NCBI GenBank assembly: GCA_021413845.1
Contig: JAIOPP010000001.1
Coordinates: 29,811-93,810, forward strand
Direction of reading: 5' to 3'
DNA from: Planctomycetia bacterium
Lineage (GTDB): Bacteria > Planctomycetota > Planctomycetia > Pirellulales > PNKZ01
DNA: 64,000 nucleotides
Part shown: positions 47,061 to 54,861 of the stretch, in pieces
Position numbering within the stretch: position 1 is the first letter of the stretch
How the letters are laid out: each line of letters begins with the position of its first letter
Translations under genes and position numbers: made by a program
Notes under the pieces: generated by a model
Database searches by the model: none
What the model was told of the DNA's origin: nothing
What the model saw: only the letters and a program-made list of their open reading frames with translations

Positions 47061-47564
47061 GTGCTCAAACTCAACGTCGGATTCACGAAGAAGGTCGGCG
47101 AATCGAACTACGGCTCGCGAGGTGCGGCCGTCAACCTGGAACTCGAACTCGATTCGTCGCTCGTCGGCGACGCCGTTCGCTTGAAGGATCGGATTCGCCA
47201 ACTCTTCGGACTGGCGAAGGCGTCGGTCGATGAAGAACTCGCCGCCGGTGCGGTTCAGCCGGCCGCGAACGGTCACACGGCCACCGAGCGCGCCGGCAGT
47301 CAAGCGAACGGCGACGGAAGCGCAACCGTCCAAACCAACGGTCGCTCCAGCAATCGACATCGCGACGGCACCAGGGCCGCCACGGCGAGCCAACAGCGGG
47401 CGCTCACCGCGATCGCGGAGCGGCAGGGGATCGTACTCGGCGATAAGCTCCACGCTATGTTCGGCGTCCGCGACCCAGCCGAGTTAACGATTACGGAAGC
47501 GAGCAGTCTCATCGACGAACTCAAGGGAGCAGCCGGTGCGAACGGCAACGGAGGCCGCCGATGA
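47061..47564 (+). CDS. Recombinase-associated-type small protein (annealing-protein-like C-terminus)
   Basis: The protein has 167 residues from GTG 47061 with GGAG 6 bp upstream. An upstream GTG at 47016 lacks an SD. The N-terminal half ('KLNVGFTKKVGESNYGSRGA' and 'NLELELDSSLVGDAVRLKDR') is a compact alpha/beta unit I cannot assign. A Gly/Asn/Ala-rich linker follows. The C-terminal 50 residues ('ASQQRALTAIAERQGIVLGD', 'FGVRDPAELTITEASSLIDE') match a helical module often found at the end of phage single-strand annealing and related recombination proteins. The stop overlaps the start of the nuclease gene (ATGA), so the two are translationally coupled, like annealase-exonuclease pairs. The functional pairing is inference. 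Confidence 0.65.
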   Translation: MLKLNVGFTKKVGESNYGSRGAAVNLELELDSSLVGDAVRLKDRIRQLFGLAKASVDEELAAGAVQPAANGHTATERAGSQANGDGSATVQTNGRSSNRHRDGTRAATASQQRALTAIAERQGIVLGDKLHAMFGVRDPAELTITEASSLIDELKGAAGANGNGGRR

Positions 47565-48403
47565 TTAGAGCGCCGGTACGACCGGCCACGAGAGCGAGTC
47601 CAGCGCCGCAACCGACGCCTCCCAAGCCGGCGCGCGATTACTTGAGTTACTCGGCCGTCACGACGTACCAAGGTTGTCCGTTGCGGTACTTCTTTCGCTA
47701 CATCGCCGGCCTGCCGGAGCGAACCGTCTCGTCGAGTCTAGTGTTCGGCAGCGCGATCCATCGAGCCGTCGAGTACCACTTCAACGAGTTGCTGGCCGGC
47801 AACGAGCCGCCGACAGCGGAGGCGCTCCTCGGTGAATATGACCGACACTGGCGAGAGACGAATTCAGCAACGGTCCGATTCGGCAAAGGTGAGAACCTCG
47901 ACGGCCTTGGTGACTTAGCGAGACGCGTGATCGCAGCCTTCCAAACAAGTTCGCTCGCAGTGCCGAACGGCCAAATCATCGGTGTCGAGGAAGAGCTTCG
48001 GGAACCATTGCTGAGCGGCTGCCCGGACGTGTTGGGCCGCATCGATCTGCTGGTGGAGACCGTCGACGAGCTGATCGTGACGGATTTCAAAACGTCACGG
48101 TCGCGGTGGTCACGAGCGCAAGCCGATGATTCGGCCGGACAACTCTTACTGTATCACGAGCTGGTTCGCGACTTCGCACCGCGAAAGCGACTGCGATTGC
48201 AGTTCGCCGTGATCACCAAGACCAAAGAGCCATCGATCGATCTGCTCGAGGTGGCGATCGACCGGAAGCGGATCGACCGAACGAAACGCGTCATGGAACG
48301 GGTCTGGAAAGCGATCGAGGCGAAGAGCTTCTATCCGGCACCGTCGGCCATGCAATGTCCGACATGCCCGTTTCGTGAGCCGTGCCGCAAGTGGAACGGC
48401 TAG
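47561..48403 (+). CDS. PD-(D/E)XK nuclease with 4Fe-4S cluster (Cas4/AddB-like)
   Basis: The protein has 280 residues. RecB-family nuclease motifs are present: 'YSAVTTYQGCPLRYFFRYIA' at the N-terminus, His67 in 'GSAIHRAVEYHF', Asp162 in 'LGRIDLLVE', Asp175 and Lys177 in 'IVTDFKTSR', and Gln194 in 'AGQLLLYHE'. Four cysteines, C39 and C266-x2-C269-x5-C275 ('QCPTCPFREPC'), have the spacing of the iron-sulfur cluster in Cas4 and AddB. There is no CRISPR array or cas gene nearby, so a role as a DNA end-processing exonuclease in a recombination module is more likely. It overlaps the preceding gene by 4 bp. Confidence 0.9.
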   Translation: MIRAPVRPATRASPAPQPTPPKPARDYLSYSAVTTYQGCPLRYFFRYIAGLPERTVSSSLVFGSAIHRAVEYHFNELLAGNEPPTAEALLGEYDRHWRETNSATVRFGKGENLDGLGDLARRVIAAFQTSSLAVPNGQIIGVEEELREPLLSGCPDVLGRIDLLVETVDELIVTDFKTSRSRWSRAQADDSAGQLLLYHELVRDFAPRKRLRLQFAVITKTKEPSIDLLEVAIDRKRIDRTKRVMERVWKAIEAKSFYPAPSAMQCPTCPFREPCRKWNG

Positions 48404-48459
48404 CGAACTTCAGGATCTAATCAAAATCAATCAGAGTAATTCGATTTCAGGAGGAAAGA

Positions 48460-48576
48460 ATGGAATGCATCATCATTGTCGCCGTCGTCCTCGCGCTCGC
48501 GGGCTGGGCTTTCAAGGCCGGCAAACGGGAAGGGAGCCGCGGAGGTTTCGCGGCGGGCCGACGCCGACGCCACTAA
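48460..48576 (+). CDS. Small single-pass membrane protein, 38 residues
   Basis: A near-ideal SD (AGGAGG) lies 4-5 bp before the ATG. The product starts with a hydrophobic segment ('MECIIIVAVVLALAGWAF') and ends in a highly basic tail (R/G/K-rich, terminal RRRRH). This suggests an inner-membrane anchored micro-protein. It follows the nuclease by 56 bp and may belong to that transcript. Function unknown. Confidence 0.6.
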   Translation: MECIIIVAVVLALAGWAFKAGKREGSRGGFAAGRRRRH

Positions 48577-48967
48577 CTCGCGGACGTTCATCGTCAGTTC
48601 CACAGGCGACAACGCAAGGATGGTGGACCGACATCATCGCAATCGCGGAGATCTTAACGCCGGCTATCGGCGTAATTGGATCACTTATCGCAGTTTCTTG
48701 GTGGCTTTTGATTCGTCAGTTCCGTCGGTCTAGTCGCCGCGATTGAGCCGAGCCGTCCAGCGATCGCCCCGGTCCGTGCTCGCCGAACGGCTTGCGCGGG
48801 CCGGAGTTCAATTCAGGAGGAACGGCTACGGCGATCCTTTTCTTAGCATTCCTAACGGCTATCCGGATTTCCTGAAACGCAATTGTGTCGCGCAATCCTG
48901 CAGGCTAGAACCGTTCTGAATACGATGTGCTTCACGACGCCCCAAGACCCCATCGCCTCTCGCTCTC
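48577..48967. other. Spacer with possible second membrane peptide
   Basis: A reading frame ending near 48746 contains a hydrophobic stretch ('EILTPAIGVIGSLIAVSWWL') followed by an Arg-rich end, but has no acceptable start codon. It could be a decayed or frameshifted membrane peptide. Otherwise no gene. Confidence 0.35.
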
Positions 48968-50140
48968 ATGAAACCTTGCCTCACCTCGTTGCTAATCGGC
49001 TTGACAACCTCGTTCGCTCTGCCCGCGCCGGCATTCAGCGCCGACGGACCCAAGCCTGCCGCGACTGCGCCGAAGCCTCCGGCGCGGCCTCAGCCGCCGA
49101 CACGTCCGTTCGATGCGCCTGGAGCGCCGAAGTTCACGCGTCTCGATGAAAAGCCCGGCGTGAATCCACCCGTCGACGCGGAAGGGGATTTCGTCATCGG
49201 ACCCGAATATGCGGCGGCGCCGGAGACGAAGGTGGTCGAGGGAGTGCCGCAGGGGAAAGTGCAACAGTTCAGCATGGACTCGAAAGACTGCAAACTCTTC
49301 AATCCCGGGATTGCCCGCGACGTCTTCGGCACCCTCGATCCCAAGAACCCTAAAACGCTGATCGTGGAAACCCACAGAATCGACTACAAGCGGATCATCA
49401 CCGTTTACGTTCCCGCGCAATACGTCCCCGGCACCGCCGCCCCCTTCATCGTCACGCACGACGGGCCGGGCCTGGGCAAGCCGGACCTGAATCTGCCGCG
49501 CATCCTCGACAACCTCATCGCCCAACGACGCGTTCCCGCCCTGATCGCCGTCATGGTCGGCAACGGCGGCGGCGATGCGCAGGGTCATGAGCGCGGCCGC
49601 GAATACGACACGATGTCAGGCCTGTATGCCGAGTTCATCGAGAACGAAGTGTTGCCCCTGGTCGAGAAGAACTACGGCGTCAAACTGACCAAAGATCCGG
49701 ATGGTCGCGCAACGATGGGGAACAGCTCGGGCGGCTCGGCGGCGCTCATCATGGCCTGGTATCGCCCGGACCTTTATCACCGCGTGCTCACGACCTCCGG
49801 CACCTTCGTCAATCAACAGTGGCCCTTCAACCCCGAGACGCCCGACGGTGCTTGGGGCTTCCATGAGAAGCTCATTCCCGAGAGCGAACCGAAACCCATT
49901 CGACTCTGGATGGCGGTCGGCGATCGCGATTCGCTCAACCCCAACATCATGCGCGACGGCATGCACGACTGGGTCGAGGCGAACAATCGCATGGCCAAGG
50001 TCTTGAAGGCCAAGGGCTATCACTATCAATACGTCTACTGCCTCAATGCCGGCCACGGCATCGGGAATGCCCGGGCGCAAGTCCTGCCTCAGGCGCTGGA
50101 ATGGCTTTGGAAAGGGTATCCTGTTGCCCGAGCTCCTTGA
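48968..50140 (+). CDS. Secreted esterase, alpha/beta hydrolase (Fes-like)
   Basis: The protein has 390 residues. The signal peptide covers about 1-24, followed by a Pro/Ala-rich linker. The hydrolase fold has 'PFIVTHDGPG' (oxyanion region), a nucleophile elbow in 'TMGNSSGGSAALIMAWYRPD' (GNSSGG), an Asp in 'VGDRDSLNPN' and a His in 'NAGHGIGNA'. This triad order fits the enterochelin esterase-like/putative esterase family. Substrate unknown; it may remove acyl or carbohydrate esters outside the cell. No SD is apparent. Confidence 0.85.
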   Translation: MKPCLTSLLIGLTTSFALPAPAFSADGPKPAATAPKPPARPQPPTRPFDAPGAPKFTRLDEKPGVNPPVDAEGDFVIGPEYAAAPETKVVEGVPQGKVQQFSMDSKDCKLFNPGIARDVFGTLDPKNPKTLIVETHRIDYKRIITVYVPAQYVPGTAAPFIVTHDGPGLGKPDLNLPRILDNLIAQRRVPALIAVMVGNGGGDAQGHERGREYDTMSGLYAEFIENEVLPLVEKNYGVKLTKDPDGRATMGNSSGGSAALIMAWYRPDLYHRVLTTSGTFVNQQWPFNPETPDGAWGFHEKLIPESEPKPIRLWMAVGDRDSLNPNIMRDGMHDWVEANNRMAKVLKAKGYHYQYVYCLNAGHGIGNARAQVLPQALEWLWKGYPVARAP

Positions 50141-50494
50141 GCGTTGGGGATAGCCGGGGAGGCACTTCACTGGGCCTTCGACTCCATGGCCGGAAAGTCA
50201 TGCGCCCGTTCGAAGTCGGCATCCTCGGTCGGTATCGCCGTTTATCGCCGGCGACTCTTGTCGATATCCGGTGAGCGTCGAGAAAATCGATACGACGGTA
50301 TTCAATCTTGGACCGTTGCGTGCCCCGCAACGATGGTGGATCTCGTCGCTATTTCAAACATGCATTCTTCAAGCCCGACCTGAAGTCGGGCGCTTATGGT
50401 CCCTTATGGGATACAGGGCCTGGATGCCCTCGAGAAAAGCACTGGGATGTCCGGTATTAAGCGGTCGATGAGGTCCGTCGGGAGCTATCGACTG

Positions 50495-50522
50495 GGTTCA
50501 AGTCTGATACAGGACTCGAACC
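50495..50522. repeat. Hairpin that contains a tRNA T-arm-like sequence
   Basis: GGTTCAAGTC pairs with GACTCGAACC (one G-U) around an 8-base loop. The last 17 bases (GATACAGGACTCGAACC, 50506-50522) are identical to part of the tRNA-Val fragment at 28059-28075, in the same orientation. The rest of a tRNA is absent here. Confidence 0.55.
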
Positions 50523-50715
50523 AAGTGAAGATTCCTCGGGAAATGTGAATATTCCGTCTGTGAGTGGCGCAGACTCCGGCGCACATTGTGCCGAAGCTTC
50601 GATTGCCGATCGTGAACTTGCTCGGCTGGTAGATTGTTGGCCTGTTTTGTCCCAGCCGGTTCGACGATGCATCTCGGCGCTGGTAAACGATGCCGCGCCG
50701 CCCGGCTGATGCCTT

Positions 50716-50758
50716 CGCTCGAATCGTTGCGAAGCGCTCCCGATATTCTCGATTTTCC
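50716..50758. repeat. Interspersed 43-bp repeat, copy 1
   Basis: It matches 57684-57726 at 40 of 43 positions; the shared core includes AGCGCTCCCGATATTCTCGA. Both copies lie in non-coding DNA, in the same orientation. On the - strand each would encode 'ENREYRERFATIRA'-like peptide, but without a gene context. Confidence 0.8.
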
Positions 50759-51112
50759 TTCGCGGTGCCGAAACAGATACATTGAAAATCGTTGTGCCGG
50801 AGTGGGTCGCGGACGTGTTGCCCGAGACGTGCTCGTGCGACAGGCAAACCGCTGTTGACTTCGATCTGCCGTCGGAACACGAAGCCCACGGCGGTGATGA
50901 CGACTATCCATTGGACCTCGGCGAGTTCAACAGCGCCACGTGCATGTTTCTCCCTGGTCGATGTAGCCCGCCACCAGTCGCCGCCCCAATGCCAGCGGCG
51001 CTGGGCCGGCTATCCTTAATTCCGAATCCGTTAGCTGATTTACGCAACATCGCTGCCCGCATATGATGAAACATGCCACCTTCGAGGGGGTTGTCGTTCT
51101 CTGAGACAAAAT

Positions 51113-52795
51113 GTGTCGACGAAACTTGCAGCGTCGCAGTGGACGTCCTCCATGCAGATCCGAAATCAACTCGCGGCTTACGGCACGAACGTGCTCGCGT
51201 TCACGGCGTTCTTGCCGATTTTGGCCGGCTATTTTTGGCGACTCTGGTCGCTGCCGCACTACCAGTTGTTTCCGATCACACTGCTCGGCGGTGCCGCGCT
51301 GTTGCACCGCGATGTTTTCTCACTGCCGCCGAACAACTCGGCGTCGTTCGGAAAAGTCGTCGCCGGTTCGACCGTGTTCTTCCTGCTGCTCACGGCAGCC
51401 ATCTTCGTCTACTCTCCATGGCTGGCTTACGCAGCCTTTCTCGGACAACTCGCCGTTACCATCTATCGTCGCGGCGGAATCGAGGCGTTGCGCTCCGGAA
51501 TCCCCGGACTAATCCTATGCCTGAGTTTGCTCCGTCCCCCGTTTGGCGGCGATGAGAAATTGATTCAGTCGTTGCAACGATTCACGGCCGCGGCCGCCGG
51601 CTATGTTCTTGATTTCCTCGGAGTGCTCCATCACCTCTCGGGCAATGTCGTGGAACTTCCCGGACGGAGTATGTTGGTCGAAGAAGCCTGTGCGGGTCTC
51701 ACGTCGCTCGTCTCCGCCTGTAGTCTGACGCTGTTCTATTGCTTATGGACCCGTCGCTCGGCGGCGGCGACTTGCGTGCTGCTGCTCAGCGCGCCCGTTT
51801 GGACGGTCATTGCCAACGTCGGTCGCATCACGGCGATCGCCGTGCTCCGCTACTACTGGAACATCGCCGCCGACGAAGGCCTCCGGCACGACATCTCGGG
51901 CTTCATCGCCTTCTGGTTCGCCATTCTGCTCATCTGGAGCACGGATTGCTGGCTGAAGTTTTTCGCCGCAGTCGTGCAATCGCCGCCTGCGATCCCGCCG
52001 GTCGCCACGTCCGCGCCGGTCACGGCACAGATCGCGCGACCGCCGGCGTCGTCGGTGATGCTCAGTGCGAGAGTGGTCGGCGCATTGGCTTGGGCTTGGC
52101 TGATCTTCTGCCAAGCGCCGCTGGTCGCCCTGCTGGCCGAAGATGTGCAAGTCAGTTCACGGCGGGCGGAGTTTACCCAGGCTCACGACTGCCTCTTTCC
52201 CCCGCAGGACGGCTCGTGGATCCGCGACAAGGCGGAGTCGATCGAACGCCTCGGCACCTCGGCGTTCGGACAGTTCACCGAGCGCGCCGACTATCGCTCG
52301 GAAGAACTTCACATCGTCGAAACGTTCGATTATCCGTTTCACGGTTGGCACGAGCTTGCCACCTGCTACGCCAGTCAAGGTTGGGTCATCGTTGCTCGGA
52401 GCGAGGAGGCGACGAAATCCGGCGGCGTTCGAGTCGTCCTGCGGATGCGACATTTCGCCCGTGGACGCTACGGATACTGTGCTTTTTCACTGCTGGACGG
52501 GCACGGAGAAACGCTGACTCCGCCGGCGACTCGAAATTGGGAGCGGATCCAGGCCCGCATTCGAGAATCTTTGCGTGGGGGAAGTCTCCGTTTATTCCGG
52601 CCGGAAGTCGCTGGCTTGTCCGACCGCCCGGCCTTCCAATCGCAAGTCTTCTTGGAGCAATACTCCGAGCCCGACGCAGACGCGACGGCGGCTGCGAACG
52701 CGGCGCTCGAACGCCTGGCGGCGAGGGCCGCCGAAGTCTTACTCAAACCGGCCACGCAATCGGGACTTCGCCGTGAGGACTCCCATGGAGATTGA
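51113..52795 (+). CDS. xrtU: Exosortase (XrtU-like) with C-terminal soluble domain
   Basis: The protein has 560 residues, taking GTG 51113; an ATG at 51152 is an alternative and neither has a strong SD. About eight hydrophobic segments make up the first 290 residues. Exosortase catalytic residues are visible: Cys193 in 'VEEACAGLTSL', Arg238 in 'NVGRITAIAVL' and His259 in 'GLRHDISGF'. A long C-terminal extracytoplasmic part (about 330-540) has an EpsI-like character, as in the planctomycete U class; assignment to U is from architecture and phylum. Exosortases process PEP-CTERM proteins, and one is encoded convergently at 54862-57276. The stop overlaps the TPR gene by 11 bp. Confidence 0.85.
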   Translation: MSTKLAASQWTSSMQIRNQLAAYGTNVLAFTAFLPILAGYFWRLWSLPHYQLFPITLLGGAALLHRDVFSLPPNNSASFGKVVAGSTVFFLLLTAAIFVYSPWLAYAAFLGQLAVTIYRRGGIEALRSGIPGLILCLSLLRPPFGGDEKLIQSLQRFTAAAAGYVLDFLGVLHHLSGNVVELPGRSMLVEEACAGLTSLVSACSLTLFYCLWTRRSAAATCVLLLSAPVWTVIANVGRITAIAVLRYYWNIAADEGLRHDISGFIAFWFAILLIWSTDCWLKFFAAVVQSPPAIPPVATSAPVTAQIARPPASSVMLSARVVGALAWAWLIFCQAPLVALLAEDVQVSSRRAEFTQAHDCLFPPQDGSWIRDKAESIERLGTSAFGQFTERADYRSEELHIVETFDYPFHGWHELATCYASQGWVIVARSEEATKSGGVRVVLRMRHFARGRYGYCAFSLLDGHGETLTPPATRNWERIQARIRESLRGGSLRLFRPEVAGLSDRPAFQSQVFLEQYSEPDADATAAANAALERLAARAAEVLLKPATQSGLRREDSHGD

Positions 52796-54794
52796 GCAGC
52801 CAAGCGATGAAGCCGCGCCCAATTACTTTCGGGAGATGCTGTCGGCGCCGTTTCGGTATTTGGCATACGGCATCTACGCGGTCTGCGTGGGGGAGCCACG
52901 TATCGAGGAAGTCACCGATTGGGACGAACGGATTCGGTTGGATCTCGTCCTCCCCGGGCTCGCGGCCGTCGTCGCCGGCACGCTCACCTTGGCCGTTGCG
53001 GTACTCACGCTGGGAATGCCGCCAACTAAATTCCATGCCGCCTACGCTGCGGCGGCGGATGCGGCGCTGCGAGAAAAAAACTACGACGTCGCCGTGGTCT
53101 GTCTCGGCCGCTTGATCGACGATTCTCCCGAGCAACCCAATCACCGTTACCTCTTGGCGATAGCGCTCGCCGGGCGCGGCGAAACACAGAGAGCGTCGGA
53201 GCTGATGCAGTCGATCGCACCCGAGGATCGGTTGGGATTCCCGGCCGCACATATCTGGTTGATTCGGCGGACGTTGTCGCAACCGAAAGCTCCGGATCCG
53301 GCGGCACTCCGGAATGCCGAGAGGCATCTGATTTTGCTCAAAACGAATCCGAAATTCGGGGCGGAAGCCGCGGCGATGCTGGCCGAACTTTACTTACGCA
53401 CCGCGCGTGCCGCCATGGTGACCAACGACCCGGTGCTGCTGCAGGCGGCGCTTAACGTTCCCGAGCTGCAAATCTTGGTCGCCAAGGATCAACTCAGTCG
53501 CGGCGACGGGGCACGGGCCGCGACACTCTTAAAGTCGTTGCAGACGCAGCTACGGATGGATTTGGAAAAGCAACCGGCCGACGACGAAGCTCGGCGCCGT
53601 CTCGTCACGGCGCTGTTGCTGTCGGGCGATCACGACGCGGCGTTCGCCGTGTTGCGCGAAGGTCTGACCCTTAAGCCCGACGGGCCTTTCGGATCGCTGG
53701 CCGCGCAGGTCGCCACGGCTCTCGCGATGCACGCCGTCGACAATCCGGCCCTCTCCTCCGCAGAACGGATGCGGTTCGTGCTCAGCGCCTTAGAGCTGAT
53801 GCAGAAGTACGGAGAAACCGGAGTCGAAACGGACTTGGCCGTCGCTCGTTTACTCAAGTCGGCGAATCGCCGGGAGGAAGCAATCGAGCGCTATCGCAGC
53901 CTGGGCCCGCGTTCGACGACGGCCCGCATGGAGCTGGCGGCCGTGCTTCTCAGCCTCGGTCGTAAAGCCGAGGCGGAAGCGGAATTCAAGGCGGTCATCC
54001 AGTGGTATCGAGAGCATCCGGACGATCCCGCGAACGAGCAGCTGCTGCCGCTCCACGCGGCGGCAGCTGCCGTACGTCTGGGCCGTGCGCCAGATGCCGT
54101 CGGTTACCTCAAGCAACCGCACCTCAACGTCCCTCCGGAACTGCAGCGGGCCGCATTAACGGAAGCGTACCTTGCTTGGGACGATCTCCTGACGAGCGCT
54201 ACGGAAAAAGCGCAGATCGACAAACGTTTTAAACTGTTGCGAAGCGCGCTTCGTGAAGATCGTTGGCATCCCGAAGTATTGCGACGGCTGCTGGATCTGG
54301 CTCAGCGGTTTGACGGCGTCGCCGAGATGACGCGAACCTTTCTGCAAGATTTGATCACCGCCGGAGACGTCCCCGCGCCGGCATATCTCCTCTTAGGGGC
54401 CGACGCGCTCGCCCACGGTGATCGCCCGACCGCGCGGAGTTACTTGGAACAAGCCTATCGGCTCAACAGCGAGCTCGTGCCGACGCTGTATCAGTTGGCG
54501 CTGGTCTTGGCGGAAGACGAGCAAGACCCCGACGGCCCATTGCGAGCGGTGCAACTCCTCAACGTCGCTATCCAGAAGGAATCGAACGACATCCCGTTGC
54601 GATACCTCCGCGGGCGGACCTTGGCAAAATTGAGCCGGTGGCAAGACGCCCTCGCCGATCTGGAACTGTGCGCGTTACGCATGAGCGATAATGCCGAATT
54701 CCATCGTACGATCGCCCAAGTCTACACGGGCTTGGATCTCAAAGATCTTGCCCGAAAGCATGCCGAGCTTGCCAAGCGAGGCTCGGCCAAGTAA
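52785..54794 (+). CDS. Membrane-anchored TPR protein of the exosortase locus
   Basis: The protein has 669 residues from ATG 52785 (GAGG about 8 bp upstream), overlapping the exosortase stop. The N-terminal cytoplasmic part is followed by one TM segment (about 53-75, 'VLPGLAAVVAGTLTLAVAVL'). The rest is helical TPR-like repeats ('LREKNYDVAVVCLGRLIDDS', 'ARSYLEQAYRLNSELVPTLY', 'LRYLRGRTLAKLSRWQDALA'). Such proteins accompany exosortases and polysaccharide export systems and probably act as assembly scaffolds. Translational coupling supports a joint role. Confidence 0.82.
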   Translation: MEIEQPSDEAAPNYFREMLSAPFRYLAYGIYAVCVGEPRIEEVTDWDERIRLDLVLPGLAAVVAGTLTLAVAVLTLGMPPTKFHAAYAAAADAALREKNYDVAVVCLGRLIDDSPEQPNHRYLLAIALAGRGETQRASELMQSIAPEDRLGFPAAHIWLIRRTLSQPKAPDPAALRNAERHLILLKTNPKFGAEAAAMLAELYLRTARAAMVTNDPVLLQAALNVPELQILVAKDQLSRGDGARAATLLKSLQTQLRMDLEKQPADDEARRRLVTALLLSGDHDAAFAVLREGLTLKPDGPFGSLAAQVATALAMHAVDNPALSSAERMRFVLSALELMQKYGETGVETDLAVARLLKSANRREEAIERYRSLGPRSTTARMELAAVLLSLGRKAEAEAEFKAVIQWYREHPDDPANEQLLPLHAAAAAVRLGRAPDAVGYLKQPHLNVPPELQRAALTEAYLAWDDLLTSATEKAQIDKRFKLLRSALREDRWHPEVLRRLLDLAQRFDGVAEMTRTFLQDLITAGDVPAPAYLLLGADALAHGDRPTARSYLEQAYRLNSELVPTLYQLALVLAEDEQDPDGPLRAVQLLNVAIQKESNDIPLRYLRGRTLAKLSRWQDALADLELCALRMSDNAEFHRTIAQVYTGLDLKDLARKHAELAKRGSAK

Positions 54795-54861
54795 ACGCGG
54801 AGCAGGCCACGACCGGCAACCTCTCGTCCGGAGTGCGACGCTTAAAACCCAAGCGGCGGTG

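Larger units (their letters stand above)
50141..51110. other. Long intergenic region with repeats
   Basis: About 970 bp without a supported gene. It contains a GCCCGAC/GTCGGGC hairpin (50373-50391), the T-arm-like hairpin (50495-50522) and one copy of a 43-bp interspersed repeat (50716-50758). Confidence 0.6.

Noticed and set aside
47561..48403. Cas4-like nuclease as evidence of a CRISPR-Cas locus
   Set aside because: No repeat-spacer array and no cas1, cas2 or effector gene anywhere in the window; AddB/Cas4-like nucleases also occur in recombination modules.
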